In this document: positions 1 to 8,300 of the stretch, in pieces
Layout: every line of letters starts with the position of its first letter
Position numbering within the stretch: position 1 is the stretch's first letter
From: Parasulfuritortus sp.
GTDB taxonomy: Bacteria > Pseudomonadota > Gammaproteobacteria > Burkholderiales > Thiobacillaceae
Direction: 5' to 3'
NCBI GenBank assembly: GCA_031291185.1
Contig: JARLJM010000103.1
Span: 1-39,099 of the forward strand
Length of the DNA: 39,099 nt
The notes under the pieces: model-generated
What the model saw: only the letters and a program-made list of their open reading frames with translations
Database searches by the model: none
Told to the model about the DNA's origin: nothing
Program-made: the position numbers and the translations under genes

Positions 1-189
1 GCCGGGCGCGAGTTGACCCAGGCACTACTGGAAAACATGCCGGCCGGAATCGATCCGTGCGGCGAGAACGGCGAGTTCCACAGCTTCGTCTTTGACGGTC
101 CGATGTTTTCCAAACCGCTCGATATCGAAATGGGCGAGGTGGTCGAGCGGGATGGCTTTGTGTTTGCCGATTGCTATCTGCGCGGCTAA
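1..189 (+). CDS. Dph6-like ATP-binding ligase (diphthine-ammonia ligase family), C-terminal fragment
   Basis: The reading frame is open from the first base and ends at TAA 187-189, so only the last 62 residues are present. The stretch GENGEFHSFVFDGP is the hallmark C-terminal motif of the adenine-nucleotide alpha-hydrolase family (COG2102, Dph6-like). In archaea and eukaryotes this family amidates diphthine. Bacteria lack diphthamide, so the bacterial substrate is not known. The call rests on this motif plus the following FxKP and the terminal FADCYL; the N-terminal PP-loop lies outside the window. The next gene starts 56 nt downstream. The gap holds a short TGGCCA/TGGCCA inverted repeat (194-208) followed by a TATAAT-like hexamer (212-217), which could be a weak terminator or promoter. 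Confidence 0.8.
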   Translation, partial: AGRELTQALLENMPAGIDPCGENGEFHSFVFDGPMFSKPLDIEMGEVVERDGFVFADCYLRG

Positions 190-245
190 ATAGTGGCCAG
201 CCTGGCCAAGCTATAATTTTTGGAACCGATTCCCTCATTCAAGCC

Positions 246-1151
246 ATGGCCCATCCTGCTCGCTTTCTACTTGTTGCAACACTCGCCATTCAGGCAACTT
301 CCGCATTTGCCGAACCCAACGTCATTGATGCGTGGTGCAACCAGCTAGGCAATCGACTTCACAGCGTGTCCGTAGTGGCCTGCCACGCACAGGACTTCAA
401 GGCCGCCCAGGAACTCACCATCCGAGGCAATGCGCTGGTTTCACGCGACATCGAACCGACCAAGTCCGGCGACCCTTCTGTAGCAGCCAAGCGCATCCTG
501 GTCATCGGCGGCATCCACGGCGACGAGCTCACTGCGGTTTCGACCGTGTTTCGCTGGCTGGACTGGGCCCGGCAGCCCGAGGCGGCCATCTACCAATGGC
601 GCATCATTCCGGTGGCCAACCCGGATGGATTGTTGGCCCGGCCATCCACCCGCGTCAACGCCAACGGGGTGGACCTCAACCGCAATTTCCAGACCCCGGA
701 CTGGGACAGGGATGCCCAGGACTACTGGATCAAACGCACCCGGAGCGACCCTCGCCGGTTTCCTGGCAAGGCGGCCGGCTCGGAAATCGAAACCCAATGG
801 CTCGAAAAACAGGTCGACGAATTCAAGCCTGATCTGATCGTCAGCATCCATGCACCCTACAACCTGCTCGATTACGACGGACCGGTGCCCGAACCGATGC
901 GATTCGGCCGCCTGTCGCTCAACCGGCTGGGCGTCTATCCCGGCTCGATGGGCAATTACAGCGGACTATTCAAGCAGATTCCGGTCATCACCATCGAACT
1001 GCCCAATGCCAACGCCATGCCCAGCCTGCGCGACCAGCAGGCGATGTGGGTGGACATGCTGAAATGGATGAAGCAAAACATCGAGGATGCGCCGACCCAG
1101 CCGCACCTTGAAGGCAACGTCCCGACCAAACCCGAAGCGAGTCATTCTTGA
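246..1151 (+). CDS. Exported M14-family zinc carboxypeptidase (MpaA-like)
   Basis: This is a 301-residue metallocarboxypeptidase, probably acting on murein peptides or another small peptide in the periplasm. The start at 246 gives a clear signal peptide (hydrophobic residues 7-20, then AFA|EP). A longer TTG start at 171 would bury the signal and overlap the previous gene. Zinc ligands of the M14 fold are visible: H91 and E94 in GGIHGDE, and H202 in SIHAP. VDLNRNF (142-148) is the substrate-binding asparagine/arginine motif, and E251 in TIELPN is the likely general base. The family includes MpaA (gamma-D-Glu-Dap amidase), but MpaA itself is normally cytoplasmic, so the signal peptide argues for a different, exported member. 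It overlaps pepD by 4 nt, suggesting co-translation of two peptidases. Confidence 0.82.
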   Translation: MAHPARFLLVATLAIQATSAFAEPNVIDAWCNQLGNRLHSVSVVACHAQDFKAAQELTIRGNALVSRDIEPTKSGDPSVAAKRILVIGGIHGDELTAVSTVFRWLDWARQPEAAIYQWRIIPVANPDGLLARPSTRVNANGVDLNRNFQTPDWDRDAQDYWIKRTRSDPRRFPGKAAGSEIETQWLEKQVDEFKPDLIVSIHAPYNLLDYDGPVPEPMRFGRLSLNRLGVYPGSMGNYSGLFKQIPVITIELPNANAMPSLRDQQAMWVDMLKWMKQNIEDAPTQPHLEGNVPTKPEASHS

Positions 1152-2599
1152 AAAACCTGCAACCACATTCCGTCTGGTCCCACTTCGCAACCTTGTGCGC
1201 CATACCCCGCCCGTCCCTGCACGAAGCCACGTTGCGCGACCATTTGGTCAACTGGGCCAAGGCGCGCGGCATAGGCACACGGATCGACGCCGTAGGCAAC
1301 CTGATTCTGGACAAACCGGCCAGCCCCGGTTGCGAGGGCCGGCCGGGCGTGATCCTGCAGGGCCATCTCGACATGGTGAGCCAGGCCAACACAGGCACGG
1401 TGCACGATTTCGAACGCGACCCGATCCGCACCGTGGTGCGGGATGGCTGGGTCGTGGCAGACGAAACCACGCTGGGTGCAGACAACGGCATCGGCGTCGC
1501 CCTGGTGCTGTCCACGCTGGAAGAGCCGGACCTGATGCATCCGCCGCTGGAAGTGCTGCTCACCATCAACGAGGAGTCCGGCATGGACGGCGCCCGCGGG
1601 CTGGCGCCGGGGACACTGCATGGCACGACGCTGATCAACCTTGATACCGAGGAATGGGGCCATTTCTATCTGGGCTGCGCAGGGGGTGTCGATGTGGAGG
1701 TCAGCCAGACAGTTGGACAGGAGCTACTGCCGCCCGGCTACCTACTTCAACGCTTGGAAGTATCTGGTTTGAGCGGTGGCCATTCCGGCATCGACATCCA
1801 TCTCGGGCGCGGTAATGCGATCAGGCTGCTGACCGAGGCCTTGCGCGATCTGGCCGCTCGATACGATCTCCGTCTGATCGAGTTTGAAGGCGGCTCGGCA
1901 CGCAATGCACTTCCCCGCGAGGCCTCTGCCCTATTCGCGCTGCCGGCCGGCGAAGCGACCCAACTGGGCGGCTGGGTGGCGCATCGACTTGAGGACTGGC
2001 GGCAGCGCTTCGCCAAGGCCGACCCGACGGTGTCGCTGGCCTGCAAGCCGGGCGAGTCGTCGACGGGCAAGGCCATCGCGCAGGCCGACCGGGACAATCT
2101 GCTCGCCTTCCTCGACCGCGCGGCTTATGGCGTGGCGCACATGAGCAAGGTCTTTCCTGGCGTAGTGGAAACCTCCAACAACCTTGGCGTGGCCAGCCTG
2201 GTCGAGGGCACGTTCAGCGCCGACTTTCTGGTCCGCTCGCTGCATGACGCCGGCCTGAATACACTGGCCGACCAGCTGATCGCCCACGCCGCCGCCCATC
2301 GCATGGAGGCCACGAAGGACGGCGCGTATCCGGGCTGGACACCGAATCCGGACTCTTCGCTGCTGGCGTTATGCCAACGCGTCTACACAAGTCAGTTCGG
2401 CCAGCCGGCCAGCTTGCAGGTCATCCACGCCGGGCTGGAATGCGGCCTGCTGGCGGCCAGCCATCCGCATCTGGACATGATCTCCTTCGGTCCGGACATC
2501 CGCGGTGCGCACGCGCCCGGCGAGCGGGTGGAGATTGCGTCGGTTGCCCGTTGCTGGCAATTGCTCAAGGCCGTGTTGCAGGCATTGGCTGCAGCTTGA
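1148..2599 (+). CDS. pepD: Aminoacyl-histidine dipeptidase (peptidase D, M20 family)
   Basis: This is a cytosolic zinc dipeptidase that hydrolyses Xaa-His dipeptides and broader dipeptides. At 483 residues it is about the length of E. coli PepD. Metal-site motifs of the M20C family are intact: H73/D75 in QGHLDM, D112 in LGADNG, the E142-E143 pair in NEESGMDG, and the C-terminal HAGLECG. The start is a TTG that forms a 4-nt TTGA overlap with the stop of the upstream carboxypeptidase. A GAAGCGAG stretch just upstream may serve as ribosome site, and the N-terminus (PxxVWxHFxxLCxIPRPS) aligns well with the family. The pairing with an exported carboxypeptidase suggests joint use of peptides. Confidence 0.92.
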   Translation: MKNLQPHSVWSHFATLCAIPRPSLHEATLRDHLVNWAKARGIGTRIDAVGNLILDKPASPGCEGRPGVILQGHLDMVSQANTGTVHDFERDPIRTVVRDGWVVADETTLGADNGIGVALVLSTLEEPDLMHPPLEVLLTINEESGMDGARGLAPGTLHGTTLINLDTEEWGHFYLGCAGGVDVEVSQTVGQELLPPGYLLQRLEVSGLSGGHSGIDIHLGRGNAIRLLTEALRDLAARYDLRLIEFEGGSARNALPREASALFALPAGEATQLGGWVAHRLEDWRQRFAKADPTVSLACKPGESSTGKAIAQADRDNLLAFLDRAAYGVAHMSKVFPGVVETSNNLGVASLVEGTFSADFLVRSLHDAGLNTLADQLIAHAAAHRMEATKDGAYPGWTPNPDSSLLALCQRVYTSQFGQPASLQVIHAGLECGLLAASHPHLDMISFGPDIRGAHAPGERVEIASVARCWQLLKAVLQALAAA

Positions 2600-2613
2600 G
2601 ACATGTCGCTGCA

Positions 2614-2979
2614 ATGACGTCTGCTCCGCATACCTACCAGCTCGTCATCCGCGTCGCCCGACAGGTCGAAGTTGCGGTCGGCCGACTGGGACTGTGCTCT
2701 TTCCAGAAGGGCACCTATGTCTATACCGGATCGGCGAAACGCAACTTCGAGGCCCGCATCGCCCGTCATCTGCGCAAGGAGAAAACCCTGCGCTGGCATA
2801 TCGATTATCTGCTGGCGGCGCCAGGGGTTTCAGTGATCGATGTATTGAGGTCCGATGTTGAGGAATGCGAGTTGAATCAGGGCAGCACGGATGAAATCGC
2901 TGTGCCCGGTTTCGGCGCCTCGGATTGTCGGCATGGCTGCGGCAGCCACCTGAAATGGCTGCCGTGTCTGGATCAATAA
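2614..2979 (+). CDS. DUF123 / GIY-YIG-related small protein (Uri-type)
   Basis: This 121-residue protein belongs to the COG1833/DUF123 family, distantly related to GIY-YIG endonucleases. GTYVYTGSAKRN is the family form of the YIG strand, and the following RIxRHLR...LRWHIDYLL carries the conserved basic and His residues. Cysteines near the C-terminus (DCRHGCGSHL) are also typical. Members are usually single domain, and their cellular role is not established. The start at 2614 is the first ATG in a good position, 14 nt after pepD. The end overlaps the convergent slyX gene by 7 nt, so the two transcripts collide tail to tail. Confidence 0.75.
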   Translation: MTSAPHTYQLVIRVARQVEVAVGRLGLCSFQKGTYVYTGSAKRNFEARIARHLRKEKTLRWHIDYLLAAPGVSVIDVLRSDVEECELNQGSTDEIAVPGFGASDCRHGCGSHLKWLPCLDQ

Positions 2980-3179
2980 TGCGGCGGGATTTCTTCCCGC
3001 AGGTCGCGATTTTCGTTTGAAGCGCTGTCCCGAATCTGCCGGTGCAGCAGGGTTAGCTGCTGCTGAAGCAGGTCGATCTGTTCCTGCTGCCGGAACACGG
3101 TTTTGTTCAGCGCATCGATCAGATCCTCGGCATAACTCAGCTTGATCTCAAGCTCGGTCAAACGTGGCTCCAGGCTCAT
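2973..3179 (-). CDS. slyX: SlyX family coiled-coil protein
   Basis: This is a 68-residue protein with the SlyX pattern: an almost continuous amphipathic helix (ELEIKLSYAEDLIDALNKTV, then QQEQIDLLQQQL) with heptad hydrophobics, ending in the conserved PPHY. SlyX proteins are small soluble coiled coils of unknown biochemical function. The start codon overlaps the stop of the upstream GTPase gene as ATGA (3176-3179), so it is the last gene of the S4-GTPase-slyX operon. It is identified by length, heptad pattern and the terminal PPHY. Confidence 0.9.
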   Translation of the reverse strand: MSLEPRLTELEIKLSYAEDLIDALNKTVFRQQEQIDLLQQQLTLLHRQIRDSASNENRDLREEIPPHY

Positions 3180-4063
3180 TCGGAAACGGCCTCGGCCTTC
3201 GCGGCCGCCAGCATCAGTACCCGCGTATCAGGCGTTTCCAGGCTGATGCGTCCCAGCAAACCATCGCGAAAATCGGTCAGTAACACGATGGAGGCCTTTT
3301 CCAGATCGTAGCCACCTCCCTTTCCTTTCAGAATGCAGCCCCGCCGACGGGCAACGGCTTCCACCACGCCATGACCATCCAGCCCGGTCAGGTCGAAACC
3401 GTAACGCTCTTTCAACTGGGCCGGATAACGTAAGAGCAGGAGCGTTCCGAGGAACTCGGCCACTTCCTCTTCGATAACGGCATTGCGACCGATGGCGTGA
3501 GCGGCGGCCAGCATGTAACCGTCGCTGTCGTGCTCGATCTTGGGCCACATCAAACCCGGAGTGTCGGTCAAGGTCATGCCCGGTCCCATGTCGAGACTCT
3601 GCTGGGATTTGGTCACCGCCGGTTCGTCGCCCACCGCCGCGACCTTGCGCTTGAGCAACGCATTCATGAGAGTGGATTTGCCGACGTTGGGAATGCCCAT
3701 GATCATCATCCGCAGCGGTTTGGTGTTGTCGCTGCGGTGTGGCGCAAGCGCGCGGCACAGACCGGGAATCTTAGCCACATCGGAAGCCTTCTTGGCCGAC
3801 AGGGCGACCGCCTTGACGTTTGGCTGGCGCTCGTAGAATGCCAGCCAGGCCTGGGTCACGACCGGATCAGCCAGATCGGACTTGTTCAGTATCTTCAGGC
3901 AGGGCCGCTGGCGAAACAGACGCAGTTCCTCGATCATGGGATTGCGGCTCGCCTCGGGCAGGCGCGCATCCAGCACTTCGATCACCACGTCGGTGCGGGC
4001 CATGGTCTCGGCCGCCTTCTTGCGGGCCGAGGTCATGTGCCCCGGGAACCATTGAATAGTCAT
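3176..4063 (-). CDS. Circularly permuted ribosome-assembly GTPase (YlqF/RbgA family)
   Basis: This is a 295-residue GTPase of the YlqF/RbgA (YawG) family, whose best-studied member helps complete the large ribosomal subunit. The G motifs occur in permuted order: G4 NKSD (60-63), G5-like SAKK (about 89-92), G1 GIPNVGKST (123-131), and G3 DTPG (167-170). The N-terminal MTIQWFPGHM is diagnostic and fixes the start at 4063; a longer open frame reaches 4102 but would overlap the S4 gene. It lies 5 nt after the S4 RNA-binding gene and overlaps slyX by 4 nt. The S4 partner fits a role in ribosome biogenesis. Confidence 0.92.
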   Translation of the reverse strand: MTIQWFPGHMTSARKKAAETMARTDVVIEVLDARLPEASRNPMIEELRLFRQRPCLKILNKSDLADPVVTQAWLAFYERQPNVKAVALSAKKASDVAKIPGLCRALAPHRSDNTKPLRMMIMGIPNVGKSTLMNALLKRKVAAVGDEPAVTKSQQSLDMGPGMTLTDTPGLMWPKIEHDSDGYMLAAAHAIGRNAVIEEEVAEFLGTLLLLRYPAQLKERYGFDLTGLDGHGVVEAVARRRGCILKGKGGGYDLEKASIVLLTDFRDGLLGRISLETPDTRVLMLAAAKAEAVSE

Positions 4064-4068
4064 CAGCT

Positions 4069-4278
4069 TCAGCTCACCACGGTGACCTGCTGGCCATGGC
4101 ATTCCACCACCTGGCCGGCGCGAATCTTGGCTGTCTTGCGCCGCTCGAGTTCGCCATCCACCGTCACCACCCCCTGAGCCACGAGTGCCTTGCCCTCGCC
4201 GCCGCTGCTCGCGATTCCTGCCAGTTTAAGGAGATTGCAGAGCTCGACGTACTCCCCATTCAAACGAAATTCCATCAT
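4069..4278 (-). CDS. Small S4-domain RNA-binding protein (YbcJ-like)
   Basis: This 69-residue protein consists of a single S4 RNA-binding fold: LxxLLKLAGIASSGGEGKALV, then GVVTVDGELERRKTAKIRAG, then VV. It matches the YbcJ/YaaA group of stand-alone S4 proteins, which bind structured RNA. It is the first gene of an apparent operon with the YlqF-type GTPase and slyX. Two adjacent ATGs (4278 and 4275) could each start it. The divergent chemotaxis receptor begins 179 nt away. Confidence 0.85.
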   Translation of the reverse strand: MMEFRLNGEYVELCNLLKLAGIASSGGEGKALVAQGVVTVDGELERRKTAKIRAGQVVECHGQQVTVVS

Positions 4279-4383
4279 TCAGATTCACCTGTTTCAAGGC
4301 GCGAAGGTTACTCCGGGAAGCCAATCAAACCAATAGCAGATAACCTTGGCTAACAAGGTGTTTTAAATAAATGGATGTTTCTT

Positions 4384-4410
4384 TACATCTAAGCTAAATT
4401 TTTCCGATAA
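4384..4410 (+). promoter_or_regulatory. Putative sigma28 (FliA) promoter for the chemotaxis receptor
   Basis: TACATCTA (4384-4391), an 11-nt spacer and TCCGATAA (4403-4410) resemble the flagellar sigma28 consensus TAAAGTTT-N11-GCCGATAA. The -10 matches 7 of 8 and the -35 core 3 of 4. The implied start near 4417 leaves a leader of about 40 nt before the GTG start of a chemotaxis gene, a class often controlled by FliA. No binding data are available. Confidence 0.5.
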
Positions 4411-4457
4411 ACAACCGATATTCATTCACACATATATGTCCTTGATGGAGGGGCGAC

Positions 4458-5657
4458 GTGAATTTCATTACAAATAGTATAAGAAACAAACTATTGGCAA
4501 TTACCGGCCTGGGCACGACGCTGGTCCTGGCTTCGGCCTTGTTCGGTATGTGGCTTGCCTGGAGCGATGCAACGCCCGATGCCAAACATGGAATCATGCT
4601 CAGCCTTGGCCTGATGGCGGGGGCCATCGTAATTTCTTTTGTCGCCTTTGTCGGTCTGATTCAAAAAGCCATCATGACGCCAGCCAAGAATCTGGTCGAT
4701 GACTTTGCCGAAATATCAAAAGGCAATTTCCAGAGGCCAATACGCCACACTACCGAAGATGAAATCGGCCAGATAGCCGCCACGGCAGAATCACTGCGCC
4801 GCGAGATGGCACACATTCTGAAGGATGTTCTGGATTCGGCTACCGAACTCAACGAATCTGCCGGGCGCCTGGCAAACGATGCCGGCGAATTGACTAACGC
4901 CGCACGCATGCAGAGCGAAGCCTCCGCCACCACGGCCGCAGGCGTAGAAGAAATGGCCGTGAGCATTGCGACCGTTTCCGACAACGCCGCGACAGCCAAC
5001 GAAATGGCCGAACAAAGCCTCCAGCACAGCGATGCCGGAAACGTGAAGCTATCCGAACTGATTGGCGAGATCAGCGCAGTCGAAAGCGCCGTCGCGGAAA
5101 TAGGACAATCCGTCAACGAATTCATCCGTAGCACCGAGGCCATCACCAACATGACCCGTCAGGTGCGCGATATTGCTGACCAGACCAACCTGCTCGCACT
5201 CAATGCCGCCATCGAAGCTGCTCGTGCCGGCGAACAAGGCCGCGGCTTTGCCGTGGTCGCCGACGAAGTGCGAAAGCTGGCCGAGAAATCGGCCCAGTCG
5301 GCCAGCCAGATCGACCAGGTCACCAGCAGCCTAGGCAGCCAGTCAAATCTGGTCGACCGATCCATCGAACAAGGACAACGTTCACTGACCAAAAGCCAGG
5401 ACATTCTGGAAGAAGTGGCCATGGTACTGTCCGAGGGCAACCAGTCGGTCACGGCTGCGCACGAAGGCGTCAGTTCGATCAGCAACGCGGTCCGTGAACA
5501 AACCACAGCCAGTCAGGATATTGCCCGCAACATCGAGCGGATAGCCCAGATGTCCGAGGTCAATGGTGCCGCCGCCCACCGGAACCATGGCGAAGCTGAC
5601 TCGCTCAGGCAACTGGCCATCAAGCTACAGGCTGCCGTCAGCCGCTTCAAACTCTGA
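4458..5657 (+). CDS. Methyl-accepting chemotaxis protein without a sizeable periplasmic sensor
   Basis: This 399-residue receptor has two membrane segments (about 12-35 and 46-70) separated by only about ten residues, then a HAMP-like linker (about 70-122) and a cytoplasmic signalling domain. The hairpin tip is well conserved (about 235-271: [20 protein letters not shown] and [15 protein letters not shown]), which is the CheA/CheW contact region. With no ligand-binding domain outside the membrane it probably senses an internal, membrane or partner-derived signal. The start is GTG preceded by GGAGGGG. The last residues (AAVSRFKL) resemble the usual C-terminus, without a CheR-binding pentapeptide. 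It converges on the msr gene with a 3-nt gap. Confidence 0.93.
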   Translation: MNFITNSIRNKLLAITGLGTTLVLASALFGMWLAWSDATPDAKHGIMLSLGLMAGAIVISFVAFVGLIQKAIMTPAKNLVDDFAEISKGNFQRPIRHTTEDEIGQIAATAESLRREMAHILKDVLDSATELNESAGRLANDAGELTNAARMQSEASATTAAGVEEMAVSIATVSDNAATANEMAEQSLQHSDAGNVKLSELIGEISAVESAVAEIGQSVNEFIRSTEAITNMTRQVRDIADQTNLLALNAAIEAARAGEQGRGFAVVADEVRKLAEKSAQSASQIDQVTSSLGSQSNLVDRSIEQGQRSLTKSQDILEEVAMVLSEGNQSVTAAHEGVSSISNAVREQTTASQDIARNIERIAQMSEVNGAAAHRNHGEADSLRQLAIKLQAAVSRFKL

Positions 5658-5660
5658 TCG

Positions 5661-6950
5661 TTACTTGTCTGGCACGAAACGCAGAACCGCGCTGTTGATG
5701 CAGTAGCGCTTGCCGGTAGGGGGTGGGCCATCGTCGAAGACATGGCCCAGATGAATCCCTGAACTGGCGCTGATCACTTCCACCCGATGCATCCCGTCAC
5801 TGTTGTCGTCCCGGTAGGTCAACGCACCCGGCACCGGGTCAAAGAAACTAGGCCACCCTGTCCCGCTGGAAAACTTTGTATTGCTCCGGAACAGCGGCTG
5901 ACCGCTGACCGGATCGACATAAGAGCCTGCTCCATGGTTATCCAGCAACGATCCGGTGAAAGGGGCCTCGGTGTCAGCCTGATAGGCAATCCGCTGCTGC
6001 TCCGGCGTCAATAACTGGTGACCAAGCCAGCCCCAAAAACGCTTCTGATCGCCGTTGTAACCCGTGTACCGACTGGCCTCCTGCCCCTGCTTGAACAGCA
6101 CGATGGTCGGCGTCGCCCATAGCGGACTCGCCAGTTTCCAGCCTTTCGGCGCTTCGCTGGACAGGGTGCGTACCACCGGCACATCGGCCTTCCAGTGGTT
6201 CATAACCTCTTGCTCGAACTGTTTGCAAAATGGACACTGGGCCGCTTCAAACACTACCAACTGTTTCGGCGCCAGCGTTGCTGAATCCAGAGGCTGCACC
6301 AAGGCTTTTTTACTTGTATCGTGACTAGGAAACGGCACGCCAGTACCCCCCAATCCGCAATACCCCGTAGGATGCTTCTGCAGGTAATGCTGATGGTATT
6401 CTTCAGCCGGATAAAAGACCTTGAGCGGCGCGATCTCCGTCGTGATCTTGCCACGACCGGCCTTGGTCAAGGCCTGTTGATATGCGGTGCGAGTCATCTC
6501 GGCCACAGCGCGTTGCTGGGCATCCGCATAATAGATCGCACTACGATAGTTTGAGCCCACGTCATTACCCTGACGGTTTCCCTCGGTCGGGTCGTGATTT
6601 TCCCAGAAGCCGATCAGCACCTGCTCCAGCGACGTCCGGGCGGGGTCGAAGGTCACCTTCACCACTTCGGCATGGTTATGGCCAACGCCTCGATGCTCGG
6701 CATCCTGAACCTTTTCATAAGTCGGGGCGGGCATATCACCGCCGGCATATCCGACCTTGGCACCCACCACGCCGGGGAGTCCGCTCATGTGCTTCTCCGC
6801 ACCCCAGAAACACCCCATGCCGAGAACGATGGACTCTGTTCGTACCGTTTTCTTGACCGATGTTTCCTGGGCATGACCATACAAAGCCCAGGCACCCGCC
6901 AGCCCGGCCAGAATAAGAACGGAGAGACGTGCAATGATCGATATTTTCAT
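5661..6950 (-). CDS. Exported MsrA-thioredoxin-like-MsrB fusion (methionine sulfoxide reductase)
   Basis: This 429-residue periplasmic or membrane-anchored repair enzyme for oxidised methionine has three domains in one chain. After an N-terminal signal/anchor (about 5-27) comes MsrA with catalytic C47 in GCFWG and C198 in GYCG. A thioredoxin-like domain (about 225-312) follows with CPFC (C239, C242). MsrB (about 316-427) ends with catalytic C417 in RYCINS. The usual zinc cysteines of MsrB are absent (VDPVSGQPLF, SSGTGWPSF). In Neisseria PilB the thioredoxin domain comes first; here it sits between the Msr domains and could re-reduce both. The start at 6950 is chosen because GAGGT lies 7 nt upstream; an ATG at 6956 is also possible. 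Confidence 0.9.
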   Translation of the reverse strand: MKISIIARLSVLILAGLAGAWALYGHAQETSVKKTVRTESIVLGMGCFWGAEKHMSGLPGVVGAKVGYAGGDMPAPTYEKVQDAEHRGVGHNHAEVVKVTFDPARTSLEQVLIGFWENHDPTEGNRQGNDVGSNYRSAIYYADAQQRAVAEMTRTAYQQALTKAGRGKITTEIAPLKVFYPAEEYHQHYLQKHPTGYCGLGGTGVPFPSHDTSKKALVQPLDSATLAPKQLVVFEAAQCPFCKQFEQEVMNHWKADVPVVRTLSSEAPKGWKLASPLWATPTIVLFKQGQEASRYTGYNGDQKRFWGWLGHQLLTPEQQRIAYQADTEAPFTGSLLDNHGAGSYVDPVSGQPLFRSNTKFSSGTGWPSFFDPVPGALTYRDDNSDGMHRVEVISASSGIHLGHVFDDGPPPTGKRYCINSAVLRFVPDK

Positions 6951-7274
6951 TTCCATACCTCGTAAAAACCACATACTCCGTCAGCCCGAGACACCACCTT
7001 ATATAACGGAACCGAACAACACATCGCTCATGACTGAACCGCTTTTAACCAAATTATCGAAACAGGATTCGACTCCTGTTAATCCTTAGTCCATATGATG
7101 AACAGATGGTTCTATCGCCGTGATGGCTGAATTCAACAGGGCGATTCTGCACACAGATCGCTTGTGTCATTCCATTTGAGCAACGATGACTATATTGAAG
7201 TATGTGGCTTGTCTGAAAGTTGGCGAGCAGGTAGTTGAGTCAGTGTTTTTTTGAACAATCGATGAGGACATATC
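6951..7274. other. Intergenic region without a convincing gene
   Basis: These roughly 320 nt separate the divergent msr fusion and a small exported protein. The region is AT-richer than its neighbours. It carries the msr ribosome site (GAGGT on the minus strand) and a TATATAAG-type -10-like stretch near 6998-7005 for that gene. A GATGAGGA site precedes the start at 7275. Only very short open frames of up to about 22 codons are present and none has a good ribosome site. No clear -35/-10 pair was found for the plus-strand gene. Confidence 0.5.
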
Positions 7275-7562
7275 ATGAAAGTGATGACTATTGCACTCCT
7301 TCTTGCACTATCAACAGCTTCCTATGCTGACGTTTTCTATAAGCAATATATCTATAAATGCGTCAAGGACGGCAATACGACTTTCCAGGAAATGCCCTGC
7401 GGTTGGAGTGCTTCAGGCGGTCATGCCGGCTCGAATGAGCAAAAAGGAGCTGTGCAATATCTGGTGCCGATGGCTGACTTCTGTAATGACAAGACCATAT
7501 CAGAGCAAGATACCCTGAAAAAGGATTGCATCCACTTCGTGCTCCCTAAAGAGTCGAAGTGA
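7275..7562 (+). CDS. Small exported protein, DUF4124-like
   Basis: This 95-residue protein has a clean signal peptide (MKVMTIALLLALSTASYA|DV) preceded by GATGAGGA. The mature part contains YKCVKDGNTTFQEMPCG, which resembles the DUF4124 pattern (Y-K-x-x-D-G-x-x-x-F/Y-x-x-x-P) seen in many small proteobacterial envelope proteins. Four cysteines in the mature part (in YKCVKDG, EMPCG, DFCND and KDCIH) could form two disulfides in the periplasm. Function is unknown. It lies alone in the AT-richer stretch left of the ssrA island and could itself be accessory. Confidence 0.7.
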   Translation: MKVMTIALLLALSTASYADVFYKQYIYKCVKDGNTTFQEMPCGWSASGGHAGSNEQKGAVQYLVPMADFCNDKTISEQDTLKKDCIHFVLPKESK

Positions 7563-7693
7563 CACTTGGTATGGTATAATCAACGGCCCTTGCTCATGCA
7601 CTCAGAGGGATAACGCCGGCCAAGCATCGCAGATATGATCTGTAACATGGGCCTACCAGCTCAGTCCCGCACAACATGACGCAACCGTATAGG

Positions 7694-8128
7694 TCAGTCG
7701 AGCAGCCAGGTTGCGAACCACTTCCGCCAGCCACTTAGCGCTACGAGTTTTCGACCCATTTTGATTGACTGCGCATCCACACTCGAGATTGCGCTACTGG
7801 CGTCGGACACACGTTGTTCAGCTTCTGCCAGACGTTGCCGCAGTTCATCAAGTTCTGTGACCAGCTTTGCGAAATCGGGACTCCGAGTCTTGGTAACAGC
7901 TTCAGCACTTGTCTTGGCTTTGCGTACCGGTGCTTTCGTAGCCTTAGCTGCCTTCGTTACAGGCTCGGGCAACGGGTCGGAATCCTGCGTCGCAACCGCT
8001 TGAGCCTTTGGCTTACGGGGAGTTGAGGTTCTGCGAGTCTTTGGCTTCGGCGACTCGACAGCCTCCGGTGCCTGGTCCAAACCAGGGATTGCAACCGCAT
8101 CCTTACTAATTGGTTCTTTTCTCGCCAT
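7694..8128 (-). CDS. Lys/Ala/Pro-rich protein with C-terminal coiled coil (histone H1-like tail), function unknown
   Basis: This is a 144-residue protein. Residues 25-82 are a low-complexity basic tract rich in K, A, P, R and T (PKTRRTSTPRKPKAQ, AAKATKAPVRKAK), similar in composition to bacterial histone H1-like or PhaF tails, which bind nucleic acid non-specifically. Residues 85-118 form a predicted coiled coil (FAKLVTELDELRQRLAEAEQ). The end is aromatic and hydrophobic (GWRKWFATWLLD). The start at 8128 is chosen because GGGGG lies just upstream on the minus strand; an open frame reaches 8212 without a better site. No family is recognised. It reads away from the ssrA-like repeat. Confidence 0.6.
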   Translation of the reverse strand: MARKEPISKDAVAIPGLDQAPEAVESPKPKTRRTSTPRKPKAQAVATQDSDPLPEPVTKAAKATKAPVRKAKTSAEAVTKTRSPDFAKLVTELDELRQRLAEAEQRVSDASSAISSVDAQSIKMGRKLVALSGWRKWFATWLLD

Positions 8129-8264
8129 GACGCCCCCGTTTTGCGTTACAACATAAACTGAATAACCGCTTTTAGGATCGCATATCCATGCGTATGCGAA
8201 AATGCTGTCCAAAAACCGACCATCCCGTCAAACAGCCATGAACAATACTCTACCTGAAGTCAAT

Positions 8265-8300
8265 AAAAAAGCCTAACGTATTGATTACGTTAGGCTTATT
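8265..8300 (-). terminator. Intrinsic terminator next to the left ssrA-like repeat
   Basis: A perfect 10-bp stem, GCCTAACGTA (8271-8280) with TACGTTAGGC (8286-8295), has a 5-nt loop and is followed on the minus strand by six U. It stands about 5 nt beyond the CCA-like end of the left repeat, just as another terminator follows the real ssrA at 12976-13008. It would stop transcripts coming from the truncated PIN gene. Confidence 0.85.

Noticed and set aside
988-1638. A 216-codon minus-strand frame across the carboxypeptidase/pepD junction
   Set aside because: Low-complexity Ser/Arg/Pro translation opposite two well-supported genes.
7571-7580. TATAAT at 7575-7580 as a promoter for a hidden gene or small RNA in 7581-7693
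   Set aside because: No -35 at proper spacing and no terminator or open frame downstream on the plus strand.
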